Source of the DNA: Usitatibacter sp035624355
GTDB lineage: Bacteria > Pseudomonadota > Gammaproteobacteria > Burkholderiales > Usitatibacteraceae
NCBI GenBank assembly: GCA_035624355.1
Contig: DASPRQ010000076.1
Location: forward strand, 26,509-90,508
Length of the DNA stretch: 64,000 nucleotides
Reading direction: 5' to 3'
Part shown: positions 27,847-40,009 of the stretch, piece by piece
Layout: each line of letters starts with the position of its first letter
How positions within the stretch are numbered: position 1 is the first letter of the stretch
The notes under the pieces: generated by a model
Database searches by the model: none
Told to the model about the DNA's origin: nothing
What the model saw: only the letters and a program-made list of their open reading frames with translations
Made by a program: the position numbers and the translations under genes

Positions 27847-29526
27847 CTACGAGCGGCGCGAGCGACGCACCGACAGCAGGAGCCAGACGCTGTTCGCGAA
27901 GGCGATGAGCACGCCCACCGCGCCCAGCGCCCACGCCGCGAACGACTCGCGGGGGTCGGATGCGGCCATCAGGATCGAGGAGCCGACGATGAGCGCCGCG
28001 GTGACGAGGCCGATGGTGAGGCGGTTCACGCTGCGCTCGAGGTGGCGGCTGAAGTCGTCCACCTCCCGCATCTCGAGCCGGATCGCCACGCCCTCGTCGG
28101 TGAAGCGGCGCGCGATGGCCTCCACCATCCGCGGCATCGCACGCAGCGCCCGGCCTGCCTCGCGGGTCGCGCCCGTGAGGCGCTCGGCCACCTGGCGCGG
28201 CGCCCAGCGCTCGAGGAGCAGCCGCTGCACGTAGGGCGTCACGTGCTCGATCAGGCGGAAGTGGGGCACGAGGCGCGTGCCCAGGCCCTCGAGCGTGATG
28301 AGCGCCTTGAAGAGCAGCGCCAGGTCCGCGGGCAGCACGAGCTGCTGCTCGCGCATGATCCCGGCGATCTCGCCGAGCAGCGTGCCGAGGCGGATCTCGC
28401 GCAGCGCCGCGTGCTCGTAGAGGTGCAGCAGGCGCCCCAGGTCGTCGGCGAAGCGCTCCGAGGAGACGCGGTTGCCGTCGGCCCACGCGACCAGCACGTC
28501 GCGCATGGCGAGCGGATCGCGCTCGGCGAGCGCCGCGAGGAGGTCCACCAGCTCGTCGCGCCGCTTGACCGACAGCCACCCCACCATGCCGAAGTCGATC
28601 ATCGCCACGCGGTCGCCGGCGAGGAAGAAGACGTTCCCGGGATGGGGATCGGCGTGGAAGAAGCCGTCGACGAGCACCATCTTGAGCACCGCGTCCGCGC
28701 CGCGCGAGGCGAGCACCGCCCGGTCGAGCGAGGCGCGCTCGATGCCCCCCATGTCGGTCCCGGGCACGCCGTCGATCCAGTCCATCACGAGGAGCGACGA
28801 GCGCGTGTAGCCCGTGCGCACGCGCGGGATCACGATGCCCGGGTCGTCGGCGAAGCTCTCGGCGAAGCGCTCCTGGGCCCGCGCCTCGGCGCCGAAGTCG
28901 ACCTCGCGCGCGAGCGACTTGCGCAGCTGCCGCACCACTTCCACCGGCTGGTAGCGGCGCGCCTCGGGCTGCTGCTCCTCCCACCACGCCGCGAGCGTCT
29001 CGAGCAGGAGCACGTCCGCCTCGATGGACGCCTCCACGCCGGGGCGGCGGATCTTCACGGCAAGCGCGGCGCCGTCGGCGAGGGTGGCGCGGTGCACCTG
29101 GGCGATCGACCCCGAGGCCGCGGGCGTCGTCTCGAACGTGGCGAAGGCCTGCGCGAGCGGCTTGCCGAGGTCGGCGGCGAGCTGCGCCTCGAGCTCGGCG
29201 AAGGCGACCGGCGTCGCGTGGTCGTGCAGGCGGTCGAGGCTCGCGATCCATTCCGGCCCGAGCAGGTCGACCCGCGAGGCGAGCACCTGGCCCAGCTTCA
29301 CGAAGGCCGGGCCCAGGGCCTCGAGGGCGAGACGCAGGCGCTCGGGCAGCGGCAGCGCCATCATCCCGGCGTCCGCGCGCCACCCGAGGAGCCCGCCCGC
29401 CTCGTCCATCGCCCGATGCAGGCCCACGGAATGCACGAGGTCCTGCAGCCCGTGCCTCACGAGCGTCCGCGTGATCTCCACCAGGCGCGGCAGCGCCCTC
29501 AGCCGCTCGAGGGAGGCGAGCAGCAC
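27847..29526 (-). CDS. ABC1/UbiB-family atypical kinase
   Basis: 559 residues. The KxGQ motif reads FVKLGQVLASR near residue 77, the Ala-rich loop AASGSIAQVHRA near 135, the ATP lysine is in LAVKIRRPG, and the catalytic HADPHPGN and metal DFG follow near 290. Two C-terminal transmembrane helices anchor it. UbiB-type proteins support ubiquinone synthesis or lipid handling. This copy is outside any ubi cluster and directly abuts groEL (GTG start immediately after its TAG), so a stress role is likely. Confidence 0.9.
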   Translation of the reverse strand: MLLASLERLRALPRLVEITRTLVRHGLQDLVHSVGLHRAMDEAGGLLGWRADAGMMALPLPERLRLALEALGPAFVKLGQVLASRVDLLGPEWIASLDRLHDHATPVAFAELEAQLAADLGKPLAQAFATFETTPAASGSIAQVHRATLADGAALAVKIRRPGVEASIEADVLLLETLAAWWEEQQPEARRYQPVEVVRQLRKSLAREVDFGAEARAQERFAESFADDPGIVIPRVRTGYTRSSLLVMDWIDGVPGTDMGGIERASLDRAVLASRGADAVLKMVLVDGFFHADPHPGNVFFLAGDRVAMIDFGMVGWLSVKRRDELVDLLAALAERDPLAMRDVLVAWADGNRVSSERFADDLGRLLHLYEHAALREIRLGTLLGEIAGIMREQQLVLPADLALLFKALITLEGLGTRLVPHFRLIEHVTPYVQRLLLERWAPRQVAERLTGATREAGRALRAMPRMVEAIARRFTDEGVAIRLEMREVDDFSRHLERSVNRLTIGLVTAALIVGSSILMAASDPRESFAAWALGAVGVLIAFANSVWLLLSVRRSRRS

Positions 29527-31143
<1,617 letters not shown>

Positions 31144-31174
31144 GGCCGGCCTCGCCGGGGAACGGTACGCATCC

Positions 31175-31215
31175 AGTCTAGGCCCGGGCGCAGTCCTTCC
31201 CTTGACGGGGCGCAA
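31175..31215 (-). promoter_or_regulatory. Anr/FixK-like promoter of groEL-ubiB operon
   Basis: TTGACGGGGCGCAA at 31202-31215 keeps the TTGAC half and a CGCAA second half. Minus-strand -10 TAGACT (31180-31175) is centred 31 bp from the box centre, the same geometry as the perfect sites. Predicted transcription start about 31168, leader 25 nt with GAGG. Confidence 0.65.
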
Positions 31216-31253
31216 GGCCGCCCCCCCGCGGGGAAGGGACGGGAGGGGCCAGG

Positions 31254-34454
<3,201 letters not shown>

Positions 34455-34464
34455 GGGCGCGGTT

Positions 34465-35520
34465 TCAGGATCCCGTGGCCATGCCGGCGGCGACCGGGTC
34501 GAGCGCCACGCGCTCGCCGGCCTTCAGACCCGCGAGCACCTCGACGCCGCGCTCGTCGGCGACCGTGCCGAGGCGCACCTGGCGCAGCTGCGGGGCGCCG
34601 TCCTCCCCGAGGACGTACACAGCGGTGAGCTCGCTGCGGCGCAGGACCGCGCCGCGCGGCACCATGAGGCGCGCGGCCTTCCCGACCACGAAGTGCGCGC
34701 GCGCGAAGATGCCGGGATAGACGCCGCTCACGTCCTCGGGAAGCTCGATGCGGATCTCGGTCGAATGGGTGCGCGGGTCGGCCGAGGGCACCACGGTGAT
34801 CGACCGCGCGTCGATCCACCGTCCCGCAGCGGGGATCTCCACGCGCGCGCGCCCCCCGGCCTGGATCGCCGGGACCTCCGAGGAGGCGACGACGGCGCTC
34901 ACCCGCAGGCTCGAGGGGTCGAACCCGGTCATGATGGGCTTGCCGGGTGTCGCCATCTCGCCCAGCTGCACGTGGCGCGCCGAGACGACCCCGCTGTAGG
35001 GCGCGACGATGGTGGCGAAGCTGCGCTCGGTCGCGGCCTGCCCCGCCCCCGCGAGCATCGCCCGCACCTGCGACTCCGCCGTCTTGAAGTCGGACTCCGC
35101 CTTGTCGAGCGCCGCCTGGCTGATGAACTTCTGCGCGAAGAGCTGCTTCGAGCGCTCGTACTGGGCGCGCGCGTTGGCGAGGCTCGCCTCGGCGGCGCGC
35201 AGCTGCGCCTCGCTCGCCGCGAGCGCCTGGGTGGCCGCGCGCTCGTCGATGCGCGCGAGGACGTCGCCCTTCTTCACCCGGTCGCCCACGTCGAAACGCA
35301 GGTCCACGATCCGCCCCGCGATCTGCGAGGACACGGTCGACTGGCGCACCGCCTCCACGACCGCCTCGGCCGATTCGGTGAGCTCCACCTCGCGCAGCTC
35401 CACGGGCGCGGAAGCGAGCGCCGGCGCGGCGCGCCCCGCGGGCGCGGGCCCGTGCGCGCCGCAGGCGGCGAGGAGCACGGCGAGCGCCGCGGCGGCGGAA
35501 ATGGCGAGGGGGCGGACCAC
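34465..35520 (-). CDS. RND efflux periplasmic adaptor (membrane fusion) lipoprotein
   Basis: 351 residues from GTG 35520, which gives a clean lipoprotein signal with lipobox LLAAC. A biotinyl-lipoyl-like half (STVSSQIAGRIVDLRFDVGDRVKKGD), an alpha-hairpin with long coiled coil (about residues 95-150), a second lipoyl half (FATIVAPYSGVVSARHV) and beta-barrel domains follow in order. It bridges the inner-membrane pump and an outer-membrane channel. It follows the 31-residue remnant by eight bases. Confidence 0.9.
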   Translation of the reverse strand: MVRPLAISAAAALAVLLAACGAHGPAPAGRAAPALASAPVELREVELTESAEAVVEAVRQSTVSSQIAGRIVDLRFDVGDRVKKGDVLARIDERAATQALAASEAQLRAAEASLANARAQYERSKQLFAQKFISQAALDKAESDFKTAESQVRAMLAGAGQAATERSFATIVAPYSGVVSARHVQLGEMATPGKPIMTGFDPSSLRVSAVVASSEVPAIQAGGRARVEIPAAGRWIDARSITVVPSADPRTHSTEIRIELPEDVSGVYPGIFARAHFVVGKAARLMVPRGAVLRRSELTAVYVLGEDGAPQLRQVRLGTVADERGVEVLAGLKAGERVALDPVAAGMATGS

Positions 35521-35528
35521 GGCCGGCC

Positions 35529-35624
35529 TCAGGCCGCGCCCGGGCGCACGCCCGCGCGGCGCAGGATCGATTCCAGCGGGCAGAAGCCGCCTGCGAAGAT
35601 GCGGATCAGTCGTTCGGTGGTCAT
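35529..35624 (-). pseudogene. 31-residue peptide resembling the start of a DUF2892/YgaP-type membrane protein
   Basis: The reading frame starts MTTERLIRIFAGGF, the typical opening of DUF2892 (YgaP transmembrane) proteins, but stops after 31 residues with CPLESILRRAGVRPGAA instead of the usual two hydrophobic helices. It is placed directly upstream of the adaptor gene and just downstream of the palindromic operator. Either it is a truncated remnant or a short leader peptide. In other genomes DUF2892 proteins accompany CstR- or rhodanese-type sulfur genes. Confidence 0.45.
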
Positions 35625-35659
35625 CGGGGTCTCCGGGGCGCCCGGCGGGCGGACGTCGC

Positions 35660-35680
35660 ATACTATGGGGAGTATAGTAT
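35660..35680. promoter_or_regulatory. CsoR/CstR-family operator between RND operon and repressor gene
   Basis: ATACTATGGGGAGTATAGTAT contains TACT-N2-GGGG-AGTA (35661-35674), the layout of operators bound by DUF156 repressors (RcnR/FrmR: TACT-G tract-AGTA). It is 36 bp before the divergent RND-side start and about 74 bp before the repressor ATG, so it could control both. Confidence 0.7.
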
Positions 35681-35753
35681 GATTGTCAAGTTCCTGCTAC
35701 CATGCACGCGTCCGGCCGCTTCGGCCGGGACGACTTTCGGGAGGAGACGGACG

Positions 35754-36029
35754 ATGACGGCGATCCGCGACGAGCGGCACAAGAAGGAGCTGATCCTGAG
35801 GCTCAAGCGCGTGGAGGGGCAGCTGCGCGGCATCCAGGGGATGATCGAGGCGGGCGACGACTGCGAGCGCCTCGCCCAGCAGATCTCGGCGAGCCGCCGC
35901 GCGCTCGACAAGGCCTTCTTCAACGTGCTCGCCTGCGCGATCCAGGAGGAGGCGCCCGGCGCGGCGGCCAAGCCCGTGATCGACAAGCGCCTCAAGAACG
36001 CCGCCGACCTCCTGGCGCGCTTCGGGTAG
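35754..36029 (+). CDS. CsoR/CstR-type (DUF156) transcriptional repressor, Cys-Asn-Cys
   Basis: 91 residues, all-helical, with the family block RLKRVEGQLRGIQGMIE. The two conserved cysteines are Cys37 and Cys61; the residue at the position of the copper-ligand His in CsoR (four before the second Cys) is Asn57. That combination matches the persulfide sensor CstR rather than copper-sensing CsoR. A strong GAGGAGA ribosome-binding site precedes the ATG. Divergent from the RND efflux operon, with a palindromic operator between. Confidence 0.85.
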   Translation: MTAIRDERHKKELILRLKRVEGQLRGIQGMIEAGDDCERLAQQISASRRALDKAFFNVLACAIQEEAPGAAAKPVIDKRLKNAADLLARFG

Positions 36030-36038
36030 GGGCTCGCC

Positions 36039-36506
36039 ATGAGGATCGCGCCCTGGGCGGCCGCCCTCCTCGTCGCCGCTTGCGCGGCCGACGGACGGCA
36101 CGCGCACCACGCCGCGGCGGCCGCGGCGCACGGCCCCGACACGCGCGTGGCGGTGCGCTTTCCCGAGCGGCTGCGCAGCCACACGCTCGCCGAGATGCGC
36201 GACCACCTCGCCACGCTGCAGCGCATCGAGGAAGCGCTGGGGCGCGCCGAGTACGACGCCGCCGCGCGGCTCGCCGAGGAGCGGCTGGGACTGTCCTCGC
36301 TCGAGGCGCACGGCGCCCACGAGGTGGCGCCCTACATGCCGCCGGGCATGCAGGAAGCCGGAATGGCGATGCACCGGGCCGCGAGCCGCTTCGCGATCGA
36401 GGCGACCAACGCGGGCGTCACGGGCGACGCGAGGCCCGCGATGGGCGCGCTCGCGGAGGTCACCGCGCGGTGCGTGGCCTGCCACGCCGCCTACCGTCTC
36501 GAATGA
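36039..36506 (+). CDS. Lipoprotein with a C-terminal haem c motif
   Basis: 155 residues. Lipobox LLVAAC gives a mature lipoprotein; a His-rich linker (RHAHHAAAAAAHG) follows; the rest is helical and ends with CVACH near residue 148. The layout, with CxxCH close to the C-terminus, is that of cytochrome c'/c556-type four-helix bundles. The gene starts nine bases after the repressor gene. It may bind a small gas or sulfur ligand, but no axial ligand can be named. The 3' end overlaps the convergent amidotransferase gene by 16 bases. Confidence 0.7.
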   Translation: MRIAPWAAALLVAACAADGRHAHHAAAAAAHGPDTRVAVRFPERLRSHTLAEMRDHLATLQRIEEALGRAEYDAAARLAEERLGLSSLEAHGAHEVAPYMPPGMQEAGMAMHRAASRFAIEATNAGVTGDARPAMGALAEVTARCVACHAAYRLE

Positions 36507-37360
36507 GGCCGCGCGTGAACCGCCCCGGCCGCACGCACCGGAAGGCTCGCGCGCGGGGCCACGATCTCCCCGTCCCGGGCGGCAACGATCTCGCCGGGGG
36601 CGAGGGCCCGCCAGCCGGGCTCGGCCGTGAGCGGCACGCTCGCGAAGAGCACGACGCGCTGCTCGGCGGCTTCCGGCCCGATGGAAAGCCCGGCCGTGTC
36701 GAACGTGGCGCCCGCCCGGTCGCAGCGGCGGGCGAGCACGTGCAGGCCCGGGGGCGCGATGCGAGCGTCGGCCTGGGTGCGCTCGTGGCCGTGGGCGAAG
36801 AGCGCGTCGCCGTCGGAATAGAGGAAATTGGCCGGCCCGAGCGTGCGCAGCTCCGCGGCGAACTCGGCGACCCGCGCGAGGCGCTCCTCGAAAGGGGGCG
36901 CTCCGCCGCGACGCGTCCAGTCGGCGCGAAGGCGCGCGAGCAGCGCGCAGAACGCGTGCTCCGAATCGCTCTCGCCCACGGGACGCTCGCTTCCGAGCGG
37001 AAGGCGCCGGCGCAAGCGCTCCCGGTCGAGGTCCCCGTTGTGGGCGAAGACGTGCATCGTCCCGCCGAGCTCGCGCGCGAAGGGCTGGCAGTTGCGCACC
37101 GCGGTCGCCCCCTGGGTCGCCCTGCGGATGTGGCTCACCGCGCAGCGCGTGGAGAACGGATGCTCGGCGAGGAAGCGGATGCAGGCGCTCGCGTGGGCGG
37201 CGCCCGCCTCCTTCACGAGGCGCACGTCTCCTTCCTCGTACCACGCGATGCCCCATCCGTCCTTGTGGGGTCCGGCGAGCCCCCCGTGCCGCGAGAATTC
37301 CTCGAGGGAATAGCGCAGGGTCGCGGGATGGCGCGCCGACATGCCGAGAAGCTCGCACAT
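36491..37360 (-). CDS. Class II glutamine amidotransferase (YafJ/EgtC type)
   Basis: 289 residues starting MCELLGMSARHPA, so Cys2 is the N-terminal nucleophile after Met removal. HKDGWGIAWY, SHIRRATQG and FAHNGDL are the Ntn-hydrolase substrate-binding segments. No partner synthase domain is fused, as in YafJ and EgtC. The Anr-type box centred 41.5 bp from the ATG with -10 GATCAT predicts a leaderless mRNA; there is no Shine-Dalgarno sequence. Confidence 0.88.
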   Translation of the reverse strand: MCELLGMSARHPATLRYSLEEFSRHGGLAGPHKDGWGIAWYEEGDVRLVKEAGAAHASACIRFLAEHPFSTRCAVSHIRRATQGATAVRNCQPFARELGGTMHVFAHNGDLDRERLRRRLPLGSERPVGESDSEHAFCALLARLRADWTRRGGAPPFEERLARVAEFAAELRTLGPANFLYSDGDALFAHGHERTQADARIAPPGLHVLARRCDRAGATFDTAGLSIGPEAAEQRVVLFASVPLTAEPGWRALAPGEIVAARDGEIVAPRASLPVRAAGAVHARPHSRR

Positions 37361-37367
37361 GCCCGGG

Positions 37368-37408
37368 ATGATCGCGCGCGGCCCCGGGGGCCGCTTGACT
37401 TCCGGCAA
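37368..37408 (-). promoter_or_regulatory. Anr/FixK-like promoter of the amidotransferase gene
   Basis: TTGACTTCCGGCAA at 37395-37408 with -10 GATCAT (37373-37368) centred 31 bp away on the minus strand; predicted start at the ATG. It also lies 65 bp from the plus-strand DUF442 gene, but no good -10 exists there. Confidence 0.6.
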
Positions 37409-37466
37409 GCGGCCCGCAAATCCCTTCCATGAGAAACTTGCAGCGGCGCGTGCCGCCCGATCGCCC

Positions 37467-37826
37467 ATGAGCCACCTTCCCCTCAACTATCTCGCGCCCG
37501 ATTTCGCGGTCGCCCCGCAGCTCACGCCCGACCAGATGCGGGGGCTGGCGGCGAGCGGCTTCCGCAGCGTCGTGAACAATCGGCTGGCGCAGGAAAGCGG
37601 CCAGCCGCCCGAGGGCGAGCTGCGCGAAGCCGCCACCGCCTCCAATCTCGCGTACGTGCACCTGCCGGTGCATCCGGCGCGCATCACGATCGAGGACGTG
37701 GCGCGCTTCGCGGAGCTGATCGAGCACCTGCCGCGGCCGATCGTGGCCTTCTGCCGCAGCGGCTCGCGCTCGGGCCTGCTTTACCAGGCGGTCATGCAGG
37801 GCGTGCACCTGCGCGCGGCGCGATGA
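37467..37826 (+). CDS. DUF442/BLH-type phosphatase-like protein
   Basis: 119 residues. The family opening (LAPDFAVAPQLTPDQMRGLAASGFRSVVNNR) and the Cys-phosphatase loop FCRSGSRS (Cys about residue 96, CX5R) identify the beta-lactamase-hydrolase-like (TIGR01244) family, which in other proteins is fused to persulfide dioxygenase or sulfide:quinone reductase-linked domains. Catalytic Cys and Arg are intact. ATGA overlap with the methyltransferase. Confidence 0.82.
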   Translation: MSHLPLNYLAPDFAVAPQLTPDQMRGLAASGFRSVVNNRLAQESGQPPEGELREAATASNLAYVHLPVHPARITIEDVARFAELIEHLPRPIVAFCRSGSRSGLLYQAVMQGVHLRAAR

Positions 37827-38452
37827 GCTTCTCCTTCGACCCGGCGCAGCTCGAGCGCTGGAACGGCCGCTTCTCGGCGCCGGGGTATCTCTTCGGCACG
37901 CGGCCCAACGTGTTCCTCGCGAGCCAGCGCGACCGCCTCGCCCCCGGCGAGCGCGCCCTGTGCGTGGCCGACGGCGAGGGCCGCAACAGCGTGTGGCTCG
38001 CGCGCCAGGGGCTGCGGGTGACGGCCTTCGATTTCTCGCCGGTGGCGGTGGAGAAGGCGCGCGCCTTCGCGCGGGAGGCGGGCGTGGCGGTCGACTACCG
38101 CGTGAGCGACATCTACCGCTGGGACTGGTCGGCGGCCCCCTACGACGTCGTCGTCGGCATCTTCATCCAGTTCGCCCCGCCCGCCGAGCGCGCGGAGATC
38201 TTCGCGGGGATGCGGCGCGCCCTCGCACCCGGCGGCCTCATCCTGCTCCAGGGCTACCGTCCCGAGCAAGTCGGCCACGGGACGGGCGGCCCGCCCGACG
38301 CCGAGAGGCTCTACACGGAGGAGCTGCTGCGCGAGAGCTTCGCGGATCTCGAGGTCCTCCACCTTGCCTCCCACGACGAGGTGGTGGAAGAAGGCAGCGC
38401 GCACCGCGGCATGTCGGCCCTCATCGACCTCGTGGCGCGGCGGCCGCGCTGA
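37823..38452 (+). CDS. SAM-dependent methyltransferase (TehB-like)
   Basis: 209 residues. The class I Rossmann motif I reads ALCVADGEGRNSVWLARQG, with the acidic motif II VTAFDFSP and motif IV IFIQFAPP. TehB-type enzymes methylate tellurite, selenite or thiols. The start overlaps the DUF442 stop, so the two act in one operon. The last 32 bases overlap the convergent patatin gene. Confidence 0.82.
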   Translation: MSFSFDPAQLERWNGRFSAPGYLFGTRPNVFLASQRDRLAPGERALCVADGEGRNSVWLARQGLRVTAFDFSPVAVEKARAFAREAGVAVDYRVSDIYRWDWSAAPYDVVVGIFIQFAPPAERAEIFAGMRRALAPGGLILLQGYRPEQVGHGTGGPPDAERLYTEELLRESFADLEVLHLASHDEVVEEGSAHRGMSALIDLVARRPR

Positions 38453-39371
38453 CCCCGGGCCGGGCGAGCGCCGCGCGGATCGCAGCCGCGCTGTCGCGCG
38501 TGTAGGCCTCCGCGATTCGCATCACGCGGCGGCGGTACGCCTCGCTGAAGCCCGCGTAGTAGCCGATGTCCGGATGCAGCAGGACGTCGGCGAGCGGCGC
38601 CTCGGCCGCCACCTGCCGCGCGCGCCGGGCGTCCTTGTCGATCCACGCCTGCGGCACCCCCGGGGGCGTGTCCCGCGCGTACGCCGAGACGTCGACCGCG
38701 ATCACGAGCTCGGCGCCCCACTCGCGTGCCACGCGGATGGGCACGGGCGAGAGCTCGTCGCCGTCCGCGTAGAGCTCGCCGCCGATCTCCACGGGCTCGT
38801 AGTTGTCGGGATCGGCCGAGGAGGCGCGCACCGCGAGCCCGGTGTCGCCGCGGTCGAAGACCACGAGGCGGCGGTCGCGCAGGCGCGTGGCCACGACCCC
38901 GAGCGGCACGTCGAGCTTCTCGATCGCGCGCCCTCCCACCTTCTCGTCGACGAAGCGCTCGACGGGACGTCCGGTCCCGCGCCGGCCGAAGACCTCGCGC
39001 AGCTCGTAGAAATCGAACATGTCGATGCCGAGGGCGATCGCCTCGAGCGCGCGCGCGTCGTAGCCGGCGCAGTGCAGCGCCGCCACCATGGCGCCCACGC
39101 TCGAGCCCACGACGAGGTCGGGACGCACGCCCATCTCCTCCAGGACCTTCAGCACGCCGACGTGGGCGAAGCCCCGCGGGCCGCCCGAGCCGAGGACGAG
39201 GGCGATGCGCGGGGCGGGCCCCTCGGGGGGCTCGTGGCGCGGCAGCTCGGCGACGGGGGGTCGCTCGCCGAGGCCGAAGGCTTTCGGCGACGACAGGAAG
39301 AGAAGCGCGGCGCCGAGCGCCGCGTTCCACCGGCGCCGCGCGCGCAGGACCCTGCTCGTTTCGGTGACCAC
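38421..39371 (-). CDS. Patatin-like phospholipase family protein
   Basis: 316 residues with an N-terminal hydrophobic stretch (about 15-30) that may be a signal peptide or anchor. The oxyanion Gly-rich loop GSGGPRGFAHVG, nucleophile motif GSSVG with Ser and the catalytic Asp in YADGDEL are seen. The usual DG[GA] is DGD and the usual RASxAIP region is RASSADPDNY, a divergent form, so the substrate pocket may differ from RssA-type enzymes. It overlaps the methyltransferase gene tail-to-tail. Confidence 0.85.
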   Translation of the reverse strand: MVTETSRVLRARRRWNAALGAALLFLSSPKAFGLGERPPVAELPRHEPPEGPAPRIALVLGSGGPRGFAHVGVLKVLEEMGVRPDLVVGSSVGAMVAALHCAGYDARALEAIALGIDMFDFYELREVFGRRGTGRPVERFVDEKVGGRAIEKLDVPLGVVATRLRDRRLVVFDRGDTGLAVRASSADPDNYEPVEIGGELYADGDELSPVPIRVAREWGAELVIAVDVSAYARDTPPGVPQAWIDKDARRARQVAAEAPLADVLLHPDIGYYAGFSEAYRRRVMRIAEAYTRDSAAAIRAALARPGVSAAAAPRGR

Positions 39372-39426
39372 GGCCTGCCTCGCGACGACCCGGAGCGTTT
39401 CCTTCGCGCCTTATACCACGGCGGCC

Positions 39427-39467
39427 TTGATGCGAATCAATACCGCCCGGCAAGCCGCGCAGAGAAT
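39427..39467 (+). promoter_or_regulatory. Perfect FNR/Anr box driving transcription toward tusA
   Basis: TTGATGCGAATCAA at 39427-39440, a perfect palindrome, with GAGAAT (39462-39467) centred 31 bp downstream. The minus-strand counterpart is poor, so the promoter points at the small open frame at 39465-39650 and then tusA. Confidence 0.75.
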
Positions 39468-39650
39468 GGACGCGAGCTTCGCTACGGCGCCCTCGCGATC
39501 CGCATCCGCCAGCTCGACGCGACGGGGGCCGACCGCTCGCTCACGGGCTGCGCCGACTGCCGCCAGTCCTCCGACGACGGCATCGCGCATGCGGGCGCCG
39601 GATGCAAGGTGGGAAGCCTCGTCGAGCTGGTTGCCGGCGAGCTCGCCTGA
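39465..39650 (+). other. Small open frame with coding-like codon use but no canonical start
   Basis: Between the Anr promoter and tusA, one frame reads NGRELRYGALAIRIRQLDAT and continues with a TGCADC motif and a further Cys to a stop at 39648-39650. Codon third positions are overwhelmingly G/C, as in real genes here. No ATG, GTG or TTG opens this frame. The only nearby ATG (39467) is in another frame and would join it with a one-base insertion. It is either a frameshifted gene, a sequencing error, or a remnant. The whole 39372-39732 stretch holds only this frame, the promoter and a likely tusA -10 (TAATAT, 39706-39711). Confidence 0.4.
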
Positions 39651-39732
39651 GGCGCGGGGCCGCGGCCCAAGGCGCGGCTCGCGGACACGTCGTATCAGAA
39701 ATTGCTAATATTCGCCCAGGAGGAAAGCCGAC

Positions 39733-39960
39733 ATGAACCACGACAAGGAACTCGACGCACGCGGGCTCAATTGCCCGCTTCCCATCCTGCGCGCGCGCAA
39801 GGCGCTCAACGAGATGGCGAGCGGGCAGGTGCTGCGCATCGTCGCCACCGACCCCGGCTCGGTGAAGGACTTCGAGGCGTTCGCCAAGCAGACGGGCAAC
39901 ACGCTCCTGTCCCAGTCGTCGGGCGAGAAGGAATTCACCTTCTTCATGCAGAAGAAGTAG
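39733..39960 (+). CDS. tusA: TusA-family sulfurtransferase
   Basis: 75 residues, the normal length. LDARGLNCPLPILRARKAL contains the CPxP motif with sulfur-carrying Cys14; the ATDPGSVKDFEAFAKQTG segment and final EFTFFMQKK are typical. TusA carries sulfane sulfur as a persulfide and hands it to DsrE-type partners or the sHdr/lipoate system in sulfur oxidisers. AGGAGGA ribosome-binding site eight bases before the ATG. It leads the lipoate-assembly cluster; a 7-bp hairpin (39971-39987) without a T tract separates it from lipS1. Confidence 0.95.
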   Translation: MNHDKELDARGLNCPLPILRARKALNEMASGQVLRIVATDPGSVKDFEAFAKQTGNTLLSQSSGEKEFTFFMQKK

Positions 39961-40009
39961 GGCCCGCGGCGCCCGCGCGACGCGGGCAGGCGCGCCCCCC
40001 GGAGGCCTG

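Noticed and set aside
31144..31253. CIRCE or sigma-32 promoter upstream of groEL
   Set aside because: No TTAGCACTC-N9-GAGTGCTAA repeat and no convincing sigma-32 sequence; the Anr-like site fits better.
39971..39987. GCCCGCG-CGA-CGCGGGC hairpin after tusA as a terminator
   Set aside because: No T tract, and the downstream genes appear to need read-through from the same promoter; left as an attenuator possibility only.
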